Source of the DNA: Chlorobium chlorochromatii
Lineage (GTDB): Bacteria > Bacteroidota > Chlorobiia > Chlorobiales > Chlorobiaceae
Assembly (NCBI GenBank): GCA_020721255.1
Contig: DYND01000001.1
Span: forward strand, 1-64,000
Direction: 5' to 3'
Length of the DNA stretch: 64,000 bases
Shown: positions 31,864 to 42,965 of the stretch, in pieces
Layout: each line of letters opens with the position of its first letter
Position numbering within the stretch: the first letter of the stretch is position 1
Translations under genes and position numbers: made by a program
Notes under the pieces: generated by a model
What the model was told of the DNA's origin: nothing
What the model saw: only the letters and a program-made list of their open reading frames with translations
The model's database searches: none

Positions 31864-32976
31864 TTATAAGCCTAATAAAACTCGTTTTTTGCTTTGATAA
31901 TACTCAGGTAGCCATGCAATACTGTTGATATAATAATCGCTTATATCATTGTAATAAAGTCCTTCTTCATCATGCCGTATATGTTTGCGAAGGCGTTGCA
32001 GCATGTTTGTTGAGGTTTTTGCTCCTGATGCCTCTGTTGCGGCAAATACGGCGCTGCAAAACAAGGCATTGTTATAGGGCGTGGGTTGTGCGTTAAATTC
32101 TATCTTATTGCTGAAATTCTTTTCAAATGACTCGGAAAACCATCGAAGTACTTTAAGTGCCCTTATGTCTTGATAAAGATAATAATCTGCCGCAATTCTT
32201 AATGGAACTCGAACAGCATCCCAGCCGTATATCAAAGGTTTACCGGGAAGAACAGTCAATTTCCCCTCTTGATCAATTGCAACCCAGTCAGGTATAATGC
32301 CCTTTTCATTAAGCTTTTCTGGTGAATCCAGCAACCGGTTAAGAAGGTCATACGTTGTATCAGTAAGTGCTAACCAGCGGTTGTCTTGACTGATTGTATA
32401 AAACATTTTAAAGTGTGATGGTGCGTAATAAGACGGATTCAGAGCTATTAGATCATGTGCGCTATTTTCTGATTTAGGCCATGGAAGCAGATATATCTTT
32501 CCATTGATGACCTCTGTTTCGTGCTCAAGAACACTCTGCATGACTTTTTTTGCAAGTGTTAAATATTTTTCATTTTTCCATTGACGATAAGCAAGAATAA
32601 GACTGTAAGCATAATCAATATCAGCGTCTGATGCTGCTTTTATATCAGTTACCTTCCCATTCTCGAAATGCCATGCCAGCAAATAATCCCCTTTTGATGT
32701 TTGGCGAGATAATGTTTTTTCTGTCCAAGAAAGGCATTCATCAAATATTTTCTGATCATTAACCAATACTGCGCGCAGCATTGCATAAGCTTGACCTTCA
32801 GAGACAGTATCGTTATTGTTTTTAGGACGAATAACTCTTCCATCTCTTATGAAGGCGTATTGATAATGCCTCCAAGATTGCGTTACAATCTCTTGGGAAC
32901 TTTGAGGGATTGCTGAACAGTTAATTATAATGAATGATAAAATCGACGCGAAAGTGAGAAAAAAAAAGCGTCTCAT
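31864..32976 (-). CDS. Glycosyl hydrolase family 8 (BcsZ/endoglucanase-like), exported
   Basis: Signal/lipoprotein-like N-terminus; RVIRPKNNNDTVSEGQAYAMLRAVLVNDQKIFDECLSWT; AASDADIDYAYSLILAYRQW. Confidence 0.85.
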   Translation of the reverse strand: MRRFFFLTFASILSFIIINCSAIPQSSQEIVTQSWRHYQYAFIRDGRVIRPKNNNDTVSEGQAYAMLRAVLVNDQKIFDECLSWTEKTLSRQTSKGDYLLAWHFENGKVTDIKAASDADIDYAYSLILAYRQWKNEKYLTLAKKVMQSVLEHETEVINGKIYLLPWPKSENSAHDLIALNPSYYAPSHFKMFYTISQDNRWLALTDTTYDLLNRLLDSPEKLNEKGIIPDWVAIDQEGKLTVLPGKPLIYGWDAVRVPLRIAADYYLYQDIRALKVLRWFSESFEKNFSNKIEFNAQPTPYNNALFCSAVFAATEASGAKTSTNMLQRLRKHIRHDEEGLYYNDISDYYINSIAWLPEYYQSKKRVLLGL

Positions 32977-34484
32977 TTTTTGTTTAAATGAAAAATACCG
33001 ATCAATAAGATTGCCTGGAGTACCATCCAGAACATGTTTATCAAGAGTACATAATCCATGGACTCAAATGTGAGTCGGTAAGCACCCCATCCAAGTGTTA
33101 TTAGTACAACAAGCAAAACAAGTAATTGTGGCCAAAGATTCTTCAATGGCACATTTTTGAAGTTCCCTTTTGGAGTAACTTGAAACCCTTTTTTGCTGAT
33201 GTTCAGTAAGCCGGTAAACGAAGCAGTTAAATATACAGGCATGGAAAGCGCAGTAAGCATCTGTACTTTAAACATATTACTCAGCTTATATTTCTTCTTG
33301 AACATGCTTGAATAAAAGACATAATTCGAAAGAATAAAGAATGGTACGAAGGTTAAGCTGTACACTTCCGGAGTAATATTGTACGAATGGATATTGAAAA
33401 AAATGTACAAAATAGGACCAGTCATTAACCAGAAATATGCCCATCCGATGAAATAATAGGTTGTCGAGATCACATATTCAAGCCATTGTGATGGACTGAG
33501 CTTATTGATACCAGTGAAGACCAACTTCACCAATTTTCGGAAAAGTTGCGATGTGCCTAAAGCCCAGCGATTTTGCTGTGTGAAATATGCTGCCAAGTCT
33601 TCTGGAGCCATCCCAAAGGTATATGCTCTGTGGATAAAGTACGATTTCCATCCTTTTTGATGTAATTTGAAGGATGTAGCAATATCCTCAGTAACAGTAT
33701 CTTCATCAAAATTACCAACATCATTCAAAGCTGCACGACGAAATACAACATTCGTTCCACAGCAGAACATTGCTTTATTGATTGTTTTGCCAAGGCATAT
33801 ATACTCATAAAAGATGGCTTGCTGATTGTGTGCAACCATCGATACTGTACTGACATCTCCATTAGAGTAAAATTGAGGTGTCTGAACAAAAGCAAGTTTA
33901 TCGTCACCTTCTAAAAAAGGTACAAGTGTTTTAAGAAAAACAGGCATAGGGTTCTGATCAGCATCAAAAATTGCGATATACTTTTCCTTCACAATTTTTA
34001 ATACTTCATTAATCATTCCAGCCTTGGCACCTCGATTATCTTTTCTAGTAAACAGTATAACACCAAGCTTTTCAGCAAGCTCTTTTGCTTCTTGTTTATA
34101 GCTTGGAATCGTAGAATCATCAAGAAGATAAATCTTCTTGTTTTCATAAGCGATATTAATGCAGGTGAGTAATGTTTTTTCAATAATCGCTTTGTCTTCG
34201 TGACGGGCTGGAACTAAAATCGCCACAGAAGCATCTTCACCCGGCTCAGCCTGTGGCGGAAGAGATGGTGACCAGTTTTCGCGTACAACATCCACGAAAA
34301 AGAAAAACGAGTGAAACAGAATAAATGTTTCAGCAATAAAAAAGAGTGTCCCAAATAACCACTCAATGCCCACAAATGGCGCGTAAAGCAAGTAATAGAT
34401 GCGCACTATCACATAGACCACAAGTGATAATAATAGTATTGCTACCTGCGCAACTAACGACCAAGATTTTTTCTTATCCTGCAT
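32973..34484 (-). CDS. Family 2 glycosyltransferase, cellulose-synthase-like membrane protein
   Basis: ILVPARHEDKAIIEKTLLTCINIAYENKKIYLLDDST; AIFDADQNPMPVFLKTLVPFL; TEDIATSFKLHQKGW; QQNRW (QxxRW); multiple TM segments. ATGA overlap with the GH8 gene. Confidence 0.9.
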   Translation of the reverse strand: MQDKKKSWSLVAQVAILLLSLVVYVIVRIYYLLYAPFVGIEWLFGTLFFIAETFILFHSFFFFVDVVRENWSPSLPPQAEPGEDASVAILVPARHEDKAIIEKTLLTCINIAYENKKIYLLDDSTIPSYKQEAKELAEKLGVILFTRKDNRGAKAGMINEVLKIVKEKYIAIFDADQNPMPVFLKTLVPFLEGDDKLAFVQTPQFYSNGDVSTVSMVAHNQQAIFYEYICLGKTINKAMFCCGTNVVFRRAALNDVGNFDEDTVTEDIATSFKLHQKGWKSYFIHRAYTFGMAPEDLAAYFTQQNRWALGTSQLFRKLVKLVFTGINKLSPSQWLEYVISTTYYFIGWAYFWLMTGPILYIFFNIHSYNITPEVYSLTFVPFFILSNYVFYSSMFKKKYKLSNMFKVQMLTALSMPVYLTASFTGLLNISKKGFQVTPKGNFKNVPLKNLWPQLLVLLVVLITLGWGAYRLTFESMDYVLLINMFWMVLQAILLIGIFHLNKK

Positions 34485-34511
34485 TGTTCTTCCGTATTTA
34501 TGTAAGAAGAT

Positions 34512-36671
34512 TTAGAAAAACCACTGTAACTGTGCTTTGAGCAGTTTATCTTGATAATCTACCTCTGTTGCCCAAGTGTATTGCCCCTCAAGAATTGTAG
34601 ATAAGCGGTTACTCCAGTCATGATGTAAGCCGGCATGAACTTGGTGGGCTATATTTCCTTCTGGTTCAAAACTTGCTTGATATGCTGTCGTTACATACGT
34701 ATTGTTGACACCATTAAACCGCTCTTTATTGAAGTAATATCGACCATCTATTTTGGCTGTATGAGTGGTGAATGAGTTCGGTGTCCAATATCGATCATGC
34801 AGCATTCCTTTTATGTCTGAAAAACCATAATCCTGTAAACGATAGCTTAGATTGAGTTCCCTTAATCCACTGATTAAATGCGCAGTAATATCTGCGCCTT
34901 TTGTTATGCCGGTATTGCCATCCGAATAATCAGCAGAGACATAATCTGCACCAACATGCCACGCTCTATAACCAGTGTACAGCACTCTTCCTTTCCATTG
35001 ATCACGTGTAATATTTTGTTGAAAGCTCCTGGCATTATCCATTACTTCCTCACGACGAAAAGCTGCATTGATATGAACATTATTTAATGGTTCACTTTCT
35101 GCTTCGATAAAGCCGGTATGCTTGTCTGAAACCCCTTGAGGATTTTTGTTAAAGGTATAAGCTGCACGTATTAATCCATCTGGTAGATTTTTATATTCAA
35201 CACCGGCGGTAATACTTTGTTTATTAACACTACCACCATTTTCAAAATCATAATACTTGTTATTGATACTTAATAACCCTGACAGATTTTCTTTAAATGG
35301 GTATGAAAGAGATGTATAAAAGCCACTGTAACTGTAACTGACATCTTTTTCACTGTATTTAGCAGTAACCTTCAAATATTCAGCACCAGTAGTGACTATT
35401 GGATTTGATGCGTAGAGGGTTGTTTTATCCTTTGCCATTGCCGCTTGGCGATGTTCTGGGGCATTCGCAAGCAGTTGATCGTATGTTTCTGCAGCTTTCT
35501 GCCACTGGTTAGCCTGCATGTACATTTGCCCTAAATCAAAAAGAGCTTCTTGTTGTTTGGGTTCTACGGCTAACCACTCTTTATAAGCCTTGACAGCGAG
35601 TCTGTATGAACCCCTGAAATACTCCCTTTTTGCCTTTGCCTCTGCTTGTAATGCTTTGTTTTTTGGATCCATTTTTATGGCTTCGTCATACGTTGCTAAG
35701 GCGTGGGTATATTTCGCCAGCCAACCTAAAACACGAGCTTTTTCTCTGTACGCTATCTCTTTGAAATAACTTTTATTACCAGATTTATTTTGATTAATCA
35801 GTTTATCGTATTCCGCAAGTGCAAGCTCATAGTTTTTATCTTCCCAGCTTGCCATCTCAGCACTAATCAATATAGCCTCTTCATTATCTGGTGCTTGTTG
35901 GAGTATTTGGCTGCTGATTTTCCGAGCTTCAGGAAAATCATTTTTTCGTAAAGCTATATTTGCCTTTGCTTGAAGCGCTTGGGTGTCACCGGGGAAGCGC
36001 TTCTCAATAGCTGTTAAAAGCTTTTCAGCCTCAGCATATTCGCTTGCGTCAGCCAATTTATAGACGGCGTTAACAGCACTCTCTCTCTTTATTTTGTTTT
36101 TCTCAAGTAACTCCTGATAACGAGCCGTTGCTTTGATGTATTGTTTTTCAATAAGCAAAACCTCTGCATATTCATTAATAACCACATCGCTTGCTACTCC
36201 TGCATCCACACCTACTGCATAGAGTTTCTGTGCTTCAGCAAAACGTCCAGTCCACTTATAAGCCCTTGCGGCTTCAAGGTTTAGGTGTGGATCTTTAGGA
36301 TGTTGACGAACTAATTTTGCATATAATGAAATTGTCTTTTCTGCATTTTTTAATTCTAAATAGGTGCGTGTAGCTTGTCTAAGAATTTTTTCATCATTTG
36401 GATACCATACAACGAGCTTGTCAAACAGCTCCCCAGCATCTTGAAATTTCCCTGCTGCAAGTGAGTTTTCTGCAAGTGTGCGAATACTCAAACGATCAAG
36501 TGATCCTGCACGAAATGACTCCATTGAAATGGCTTTATTCGACATGGTTTGTTGAACCGTACTTGCTTTTTTTGTACGTGCATCACCTATTTGTGGGTTA
36601 GCGATGATTCCCAAACCAACTATAGTAAGTAGAAAAAATGTATTGTGTGATTTCATGGTATTGTATGGCAT
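34512..36671 (-). CDS. TPR protein with C-terminal outer-membrane beta-barrel (YaiO/BcsC/PgaA-like exporter)
   Basis: Repeated TPR units (e.g. EALFDLGQMYMQANQWQKAAETYDQLLANAPEHRQAAMAK); C-terminal beta strands ending in LKAQLQWFF. Confidence 0.82.
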   Translation of the reverse strand: MPYNTMKSHNTFFLLTIVGLGIIANPQIGDARTKKASTVQQTMSNKAISMESFRAGSLDRLSIRTLAENSLAAGKFQDAGELFDKLVVWYPNDEKILRQATRTYLELKNAEKTISLYAKLVRQHPKDPHLNLEAARAYKWTGRFAEAQKLYAVGVDAGVASDVVINEYAEVLLIEKQYIKATARYQELLEKNKIKRESAVNAVYKLADASEYAEAEKLLTAIEKRFPGDTQALQAKANIALRKNDFPEARKISSQILQQAPDNEEAILISAEMASWEDKNYELALAEYDKLINQNKSGNKSYFKEIAYREKARVLGWLAKYTHALATYDEAIKMDPKNKALQAEAKAKREYFRGSYRLAVKAYKEWLAVEPKQQEALFDLGQMYMQANQWQKAAETYDQLLANAPEHRQAAMAKDKTTLYASNPIVTTGAEYLKVTAKYSEKDVSYSYSGFYTSLSYPFKENLSGLLSINNKYYDFENGGSVNKQSITAGVEYKNLPDGLIRAAYTFNKNPQGVSDKHTGFIEAESEPLNNVHINAAFRREEVMDNARSFQQNITRDQWKGRVLYTGYRAWHVGADYVSADYSDGNTGITKGADITAHLISGLRELNLSYRLQDYGFSDIKGMLHDRYWTPNSFTTHTAKIDGRYYFNKERFNGVNNTYVTTAYQASFEPEGNIAHQVHAGLHHDWSNRLSTILEGQYTWATEVDYQDKLLKAQLQWFF

Positions 36672-37186
36672 TTAGCTATCTCGATACAGTTCTGATAAAA
36701 TAGTGATTGTTTTGATGACGAGGAGACGACTTTTTCCATTTGTATCATGGTACCTCAATCTAAAAAAACAGCTTTATAGATGGTTAATCTTGTTGTTGTT
36801 CTGTTGCTCCGTCAAAAAATAATAAACCTAATTTACAACAGGTTATGACAATGATTAATTGAGTTATGGTAAGAACTGTTTGAGTCTTGCTGTATGGAAG
36901 TGGTAACATAAATAAGTGTGACTCGGTATTTGGTTATCACTGCCTTTACCATTAAGCAGTTTTGATTATAGTACAAAAGGTTGAAGAAATAAACAAAATT
37001 CACTTCAATAACAGATGTTTTTTCATAATTATCATATAGTTGTTTTCATTTGTTAATTTTTTCTTAACTCCTTTTTTTATATTATTTTGTGTTTTTATTT
37101 CCATGTTTGATTGTCAGTAAGTTATTTAACTTGTTTGATGGATTAATCAGTAAAATTTCTTTACATAAACCAATGGAGTTCACTCA

Positions 37187-37585
37187 ATGAAAAAGGTGAT
37201 GATAGCTATTGTTCTTACGGTAATTCTTGGTGGTTGTATGAGTGCGTCTGACCATGCACGTCAATTGCCACCATCTCAAGAGCGCGATATGACGCTCGGT
37301 ATTGTACAGCGTGATATTCGTAAAGGTATGACGGCAACTACTGTAGCTGAAGTACTTGGGTCACCAAATATTGTGTCAAAAGATAGGGATGGAAAAGAGA
37401 GTTGGATTTATGATCGTCTTGCTACTGAAGCGGCATACTCTGCAGGGAGTGGTGGGATTTTATCGCTTCTCATCGGCTCGCGCAATGCTGGTGCAGCCTC
37501 ATCAACACAAACGAGCTTGACGGTGATTATCAAGTTTGTGAATGGTGTGGTGAGCGATTATTCTTATCATAGCAGCCGTTTTTAA
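37187..37585 (+). CDS. Lipoprotein, SmpA/BamE-like
   Basis: Lipobox LGGC; VQRDIRKGMTATTVAEVLGSPNIVSKDRDGKESWIYDRL. Confidence 0.72.
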   Translation: MKKVMIAIVLTVILGGCMSASDHARQLPPSQERDMTLGIVQRDIRKGMTATTVAEVLGSPNIVSKDRDGKESWIYDRLATEAAYSAGSGGILSLLIGSRNAGAASSTQTSLTVIIKFVNGVVSDYSYHSSRF

Positions 37586-37594
37586 GGAATCATA

Positions 37595-38098
37595 ATGAGA
37601 AACTTTATAATGTTATTGATCTCATTTGTTCTATTGACAGTGAGCGGATGTCAGACAATGCAGCCTGTTGCGCCTAAAACGCAGCTTCAGATTCGTGAAT
37701 TTCAAACGCGTGTGTATGATGTACGTGACATGAAGCTGGTTATGAAAGCGGTTATGAATACGTTGCAGGATGATGACTTTATCGTGCAGCAGGCAAATGT
37801 GGATTTGGGACTTTTGACGGCACAAAAAGAGCTTGATGTGGAAAATCCTGCTGAGTCTTTTTTTGCGCGAGCATTTACTGATCGTCCAGAGTATAAAAAA
37901 AACAGTATTACTGAGGCCTCAGCAAATGTCAGTGAATTTGGTAAGCAGATTAAAGTGCGTATCAATTTCAGATACAAGTTGTTGAATAATAGAGGAGCAG
38001 TTATGCGTGTCAATCAGATCGATGATGCCATATACTATCAAGATTTTTTTGCCAAGGTGGATAAGTCTGTTTTTTTAGGGGAGCAGAAAATTCAGTAA
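37595..38098 (+). CDS. Lipoprotein of unknown function
   Basis: Lipobox VSGC; 10 nt after the preceding lipoprotein gene. Confidence 0.75.
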   Translation: MRNFIMLLISFVLLTVSGCQTMQPVAPKTQLQIREFQTRVYDVRDMKLVMKAVMNTLQDDDFIVQQANVDLGLLTAQKELDVENPAESFFARAFTDRPEYKKNSITEASANVSEFGKQIKVRINFRYKLLNNRGAVMRVNQIDDAIYYQDFFAKVDKSVFLGEQKIQ

Positions 38099-38177
38099 CT
38101 GTTTCAAATTTTTTCATAAAGGTATTATTAGGAGCACCATGTTGGTCGATAGTAAAGGTTGTTGTTGTGGTGGTGGA

Positions 38178-38669
38178 ATGAATTTTTTTGCTGAGTCTGA
38201 CGGAAAACGTCTTGGCTGGCATGAATATTTTATGAGTGTTGCTCATTTAATTGCTCGCCGAGCAACGTGTACGCGTGGTCATGTTGGTGCAGTAATAGTT
38301 AGAGAGAACAATATTCTTTCGACAGGTTATAACGGCGCGCCATCTGGTTTGCCACATTGTAATGACAGCAATTGTCGTATTTATAAGACCACTCATCCAG
38401 ATGGCACTCTTGAAGAGAATTGTGTGAATACCATTCATGCAGAAATTAATGCAATCGCACAAGCTGCAAAACACGGTGTCTCCATCAAGGATTCGGATAT
38501 TTATATTACAGCAAGTCCTTGTATTCACTGCCTTAAAGTGCTGATTAATGTTGGTATCAAAACCATTTATTATGCTCAGCCCTATAAAATGGAGCACATC
38601 GCAGAATTAGTGCGATTGTCGGGTATTCATCTTGTACAGGTGACTGTGGAGAGTAATCAGCCGGAGTGA
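38178..38669 (+). CDS. dCMP deaminase family protein
   Basis: [66 protein letters not shown]. An upstream ATG at 38139 is also possible. Confidence 0.9.
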   Translation: MNFFAESDGKRLGWHEYFMSVAHLIARRATCTRGHVGAVIVRENNILSTGYNGAPSGLPHCNDSNCRIYKTTHPDGTLEENCVNTIHAEINAIAQAAKHGVSIKDSDIYITASPCIHCLKVLINVGIKTIYYAQPYKMEHIAELVRLSGIHLVQVTVESNQPE

Positions 38670-38673
38670 AGTT

Positions 38674-39774
38674 ATGCCTATTGTCGATGATGCTTTTTAT
38701 ATGAGGCGATGTCTGGAGCTTGCTCTGCAAGGTGCCGGACAAGTGAGCCCTAATCCAATGGTTGGAGCGGTTCTTGTATCTTACGGGCAAGTTATTGGTG
38801 AGGGATATCATCAACACTTTGGTGGACCACATGCTGAGGTTCATGCAATATCGTCGGTGGTTGATGAACAGCGGCTTCGTGATGCAACACTTTATGTTTC
38901 GCTTGAGCCATGTTCCCATTTTGGTAAAACACCTCCGTGTTGTGATTTGATTATTAAAAAAAAAATTCCGCGTGTTGTTATAGGGTGTCGTGACCCCTAT
39001 AGAGAAGTTTCAGGTTGTGGTATTGCAAAACTTCAGTCGGCGGGTATTGCTGTAACGGAAGGGGTGCTTGAAGCTGAATGTCTCCGTTGCAATGAGGCAT
39101 TTATGAAAAGTCAAACGGTTGGTTTGCCTTTTGTTATGATTAAGCTTGCTCAGACACTCGATGGTAAAATTGCGACATCGCTTGGCGTTTCACACTGGAT
39201 TACAGGCGAAGAGGCACGCCGTGAAGTGCATCGCTTGCGTAGTGTTTACGATGCGGTGCTGATTGGTGAAGCAACGGTTCGGGCTGATAATGCACATTTG
39301 ACGGTACGGAATTGTAAAGGGCGGAATCCACTGCGAGTTGTGCTTGATCGTCGGTTAAGTCTTTCACCTTCAGCGAGAATTTTTGATAAGGCAGCTCCAA
39401 CACTTCTTTTTGCCTCTTCGTCGTGGGAGAATTTACCTGTTGTAGAGTTGTTTCGTCAACAAGGGGTGACGGTGCTCTTTGTTGATGAACATTCAGGTGA
39501 GCTTGATTTGCGTCAAGTGCTTGAAGAGTTACATAAACGAAAGGTTTTGTCTGTTATGGTTGAGGGGGGGAGCCGTTTAGCGGCATCGTTTCTTCGTGCA
39601 CAGTTGGTCGATAAACTGACCTTATTTATTGCTCCAAAGCTGTTTGGTGGTGATGCGTTAAGCTCATTCGCACCTCTTGGTATCAGTTTTCCCGAGCAAG
39701 CGAAGCATTTTCGTTTTGAGCCACCACAGTTTTTTGGAGATGATATTCGACTTGAGGTGTATATTCATACATGA
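38674..39774 (+). CDS. ribD: Bifunctional riboflavin biosynthesis deaminase/reductase
   Basis: MRRCLELALQGAGQVSPNPMVGAVLV; HAEVHAI; SLEPCSHFGKTPPCCDLII; IKLAQTLDGKIATSLGVSHWITGEEAR. Confidence 0.96.
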   Translation: MPIVDDAFYMRRCLELALQGAGQVSPNPMVGAVLVSYGQVIGEGYHQHFGGPHAEVHAISSVVDEQRLRDATLYVSLEPCSHFGKTPPCCDLIIKKKIPRVVIGCRDPYREVSGCGIAKLQSAGIAVTEGVLEAECLRCNEAFMKSQTVGLPFVMIKLAQTLDGKIATSLGVSHWITGEEARREVHRLRSVYDAVLIGEATVRADNAHLTVRNCKGRNPLRVVLDRRLSLSPSARIFDKAAPTLLFASSSWENLPVVELFRQQGVTVLFVDEHSGELDLRQVLEELHKRKVLSVMVEGGSRLAASFLRAQLVDKLTLFIAPKLFGGDALSSFAPLGISFPEQAKHFRFEPPQFFGDDIRLEVYIHT

Positions 39775-39817
39775 GTTACTGACTGAGGAGCAGCTATAAC
39801 ACAAACCTTGGTGCACC

Positions 39818-40267
39818 ATGAAAAAAAAATTTGGAAAAAGACGAAATGCTGTGCTTGAGCGTTTTCTTAACAACAATGATCTTGGTAAGTTACTTCTGCG
39901 GGTTTCAGTAGGCATGTTGCTGCTTTTTCATGGTATCAATAAACTGCAGCACGGTTATAATTTTGTTGAAACAATGCTCGTTAAGGCAAAATTATCACCC
40001 TATTTTTCACACGGCATTCTTGCTGGAGAGCTTTTTGCCCCACTTTTAATGGTGCTTGGGTATTATACACGGCCTGCAGCGTTGCTTCAGGTGGTTGTAA
40101 TGATTATGGCAGTTTATCTTGTTCATTCGCACGATCTTTTAACGTTTTCAGAGCATGGTGGCTATGCACTTGAACTTCAGGCACTCTATTTTTTTGGATC
40201 ATTAGCAGTGTTCTTCCTGGGTGCAGGGCGTTACAGCATTTCACGTGGCAATGGATTGTGGAACTGA
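39818..40267 (+). CDS. DoxX family membrane protein
   Basis: [56 protein letters not shown]. Confidence 0.87.
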   Translation: MKKKFGKRRNAVLERFLNNNDLGKLLLRVSVGMLLLFHGINKLQHGYNFVETMLVKAKLSPYFSHGILAGELFAPLLMVLGYYTRPAALLQVVVMIMAVYLVHSHDLLTFSEHGGYALELQALYFFGSLAVFFLGAGRYSISRGNGLWN

Positions 40268-40324
40268 ACGATAAAATTTTGGAATACTATCGACTTCTCT
40301 CTTAACCTTTAGACCACATTGTTT

Positions 40325-40825
40325 ATGGCACAGATTACCTTAAAGGGCAATCCTTTTGAAACTGCTGGTACTCTTCCGGCAACAGGTTCCGAAGCTCCAT
40401 TTTTCTGCTTGGTGAAAACCGATCTTTCTGAAGCAGGTCCAGCAGATTTTGCAAGTAAGAGAATGGTGCTTAATATCTTTCCAAGTCTTGATACGCCAGT
40501 TTGTGCTGCTTCGGTGAGGCGCTTCAATCAGGAGGCATCATCACTCGATAATACGGTTGTGTTGTGTATTTCTGCTGATTTGCCATTTGCCCATAACCGT
40601 TTTTGTGAAACTGAAGGATTGAAAAATGTTGTTGCACTCTCAACTTTCCGTTCACCAGAGTTTGGACTGAATTATGGCGTTACCATTACAAATGGCCCAC
40701 TTAAGGGATTACTTTCACGCGCGATTGTTGTTGTTGATGCCGATGGCATTGTGTGCTATTCCGAACAGGTGCCTGAAATTGTACAGGAGCCTGACTACAG
40801 CGCAGCTCTCCAGGCATTGGTTTAA
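40325..40825 (+). CDS. tpx: Thiol peroxidase
   Basis: [75 protein letters not shown]. Confidence 0.95.
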   Translation: MAQITLKGNPFETAGTLPATGSEAPFFCLVKTDLSEAGPADFASKRMVLNIFPSLDTPVCAASVRRFNQEASSLDNTVVLCISADLPFAHNRFCETEGLKNVVALSTFRSPEFGLNYGVTITNGPLKGLLSRAIVVVDADGIVCYSEQVPEIVQEPDYSAALQALV

Positions 40826-40853
40826 TACGTTCATATCCAGGCAACGTTGATGG

Positions 40854-40881
40854 AAGCCGGCGGTATCTGCCGGCTTTTTTT
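40854..40881 (+). terminator. Rho-independent terminator after tpx
   Basis: AAGCCGGC-ggtatct-GCCGGCTTTTTTT. Confidence 0.9.
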
Positions 40882-40968
40882 ATTAGACGCAACGGTTATA
40901 ATTATTAAACCAATTTGACTCTTCGTATTTTGATAGGTGATGCTTTTGTGATGTGAAAAATCTGTATA

Positions 40969-41622
40969 ATGTTTACTGGGATTATTAAAGATGTGGGACG
41001 GGTGAGGGAAGTCGTAAAACGGCAGGGTGGACTCCGTCTCAGTGTTCAATATGGTAACTCTGATGCGTTCCGTAATCTTGCGATTGATGAAAGTATCAGT
41101 ATCAATGGTGTGTGCCAGACTGTTGTTATCTGTGGAGATGGTTGGTTTGATGTTGATACAGTCGAAGAGACGCTTGCTAAAACCACACTCGGCACCTTGC
41201 AGCATGGTTCTCTTGTTAATCTTGAACGCGCCGTTCGTCCTCTCGATCGTCTTGGTGGTCATTTTGTGCTTGGTCACGTTGATTGTGCGGCAACCGTACA
41301 GGATATTAAAGAACTTGGCTCAAGTCGCGAAATCTGGATCAGTTTCCCTGAAGATTTTATGCCATTTATTGTCTCTGCCGGATCCATTACCATTGATGGT
41401 GTCAGCCTTACCGTAGCGAAACTTGAGGAGTGTCGATTTGCTGTTGCAATTATTCCCTTTACATTTGCAAACACAACCATCAATTCGCTCAAAGCACAAA
41501 CAAGAGTTAATCTTGAATTTGACATTCTCGGTAAATATGTGGCACATCAGCTTAGTCGAGGCGCATCTGCAGAGAGGGCATCAAAGGTTACTGAAACGTG
41601 GCTTCAACAGCATGGATTTTAA
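40969..41622 (+). CDS. ribE: Riboflavin synthase alpha chain
   Basis: [58 protein letters not shown]. Confidence 0.95.
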   Translation: MFTGIIKDVGRVREVVKRQGGLRLSVQYGNSDAFRNLAIDESISINGVCQTVVICGDGWFDVDTVEETLAKTTLGTLQHGSLVNLERAVRPLDRLGGHFVLGHVDCAATVQDIKELGSSREIWISFPEDFMPFIVSAGSITIDGVSLTVAKLEECRFAVAIIPFTFANTTINSLKAQTRVNLEFDILGKYVAHQLSRGASAERASKVTETWLQQHGF

Positions 41623-41639
41623 TGGCACCCCCCGATAAC

Positions 41640-42965
41640 ATGCAGTCCGATCTGTTCGGTTTCAGCTCAACCCCTGAAAAACGCGACTATTTTCAGCCAC
41701 TTGCTGAGCGTGTGCGCCCACAATCGATTGATGATCTTGCCGGTCAGGAGCATCTTGTTGGTCACAACGGACCGTTGCGCAAATTCATCGCCAGTGGGCA
41801 AATGCCATCAATGATTTTCTGGGGACCTCCTGGAACAGGAAAAACCACACTTGCTTTGCTGTGTGCGGCAACATTAGATTATCGGTTTGAGCAGCTTTCC
41901 GCTATTGACGCTGGTGTCAAGGATGTTCGCAAGGCGCTCGATAATGCCGAAAAAGCAAGGCGTTCGGGTCAGCGCACTCTTCTCTTTATTGACGAGATTC
42001 ATCGCTTTAATAAGGCGCAGCAAGACACCTTGCTCCATGCAATCGAGCAGGGTCTTATTATCCTTATTGGTGCTACCACCGAAAATCCATCATTTGAGGT
42101 AAACAGTGCACTGTTAAGTAGAATGCAAGTTTATATTTTAAAGTCGCTTGCATCTGCTGATATTGAATCGGTTATCCGTCGGGCGCTCGAGCAAGATGCA
42201 TTGTTTCATGGTCAGGAAATTGTTCTGAATGATCTTGAATTTCTTTTGCAGTTTTCTGGTGGTGATGCTCGCAAAGCGCTCAATGCCGTTGAAGCTGCAC
42301 TTGCGCTTCTTCCCGTCGAGAGCCACCCTAAAGTGTTAAATCGTGCACTATTTGAAGCTGCATTGCAGCATAAAGCGCCGGTTTACGATAAAGGCGGTGA
42401 GCATCATTACGATACTATTTCGGCATTTATCAAATCCATGCGTGGGTCCGATCCTGATGCCGCACTTCTTTGGCTTTGCCGTATGCTTGAAGGTGGTGAG
42501 GATCCTAAATTTATTGCCCGCAGAATGGTCATTTTTGCGAGCGAAGATATTGGTAATGCTGACCCTTATGCAATAACGCTTGCTCTCTCTGTTTTTCAGG
42601 CTGTTACCATGATTGGGTTACCTGAAGCACGAATCAATCTTGCTCAGGGCGTTACCTATCTTGCATCTGCACCAAAATCAAACGCCAGCTATCAAGGTAT
42701 CAATGCTGCGATGAGTGATACAAAAATTCTGCAAGATTTTGATGTGCCAATGCATCTCCGTAATGCACCAACCAAACTTATGAAAGCAGAAGGGTATGGT
42801 GCTGATTATTGTTATCCCCATAATTATCCGGAACATTTTATCGATCAACACTATTTTCCGGACGGAGTGCCACCAAAAGTGTATTATCGCCCTGGTGATG
42901 AAGGCAGAGAAAAGTTTATCAAAGAACGCCTGACTCATTTATGGCATGAGCGATATAATAGTTGA
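41640..42965 (+). CDS. rarA: Replication-associated recombination protein A (MgsA/RarA ATPase)
   Basis: [69 protein letters not shown]-terminal [19 protein letters not shown]. Start placed at MQSDLFG. Confidence 0.96.
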   Translation: MQSDLFGFSSTPEKRDYFQPLAERVRPQSIDDLAGQEHLVGHNGPLRKFIASGQMPSMIFWGPPGTGKTTLALLCAATLDYRFEQLSAIDAGVKDVRKALDNAEKARRSGQRTLLFIDEIHRFNKAQQDTLLHAIEQGLIILIGATTENPSFEVNSALLSRMQVYILKSLASADIESVIRRALEQDALFHGQEIVLNDLEFLLQFSGGDARKALNAVEAALALLPVESHPKVLNRALFEAALQHKAPVYDKGGEHHYDTISAFIKSMRGSDPDAALLWLCRMLEGGEDPKFIARRMVIFASEDIGNADPYAITLALSVFQAVTMIGLPEARINLAQGVTYLASAPKSNASYQGINAAMSDTKILQDFDVPMHLRNAPTKLMKAEGYGADYCYPHNYPEHFIDQHYFPDGVPPKVYYRPGDEGREKFIKERLTHLWHERYNS

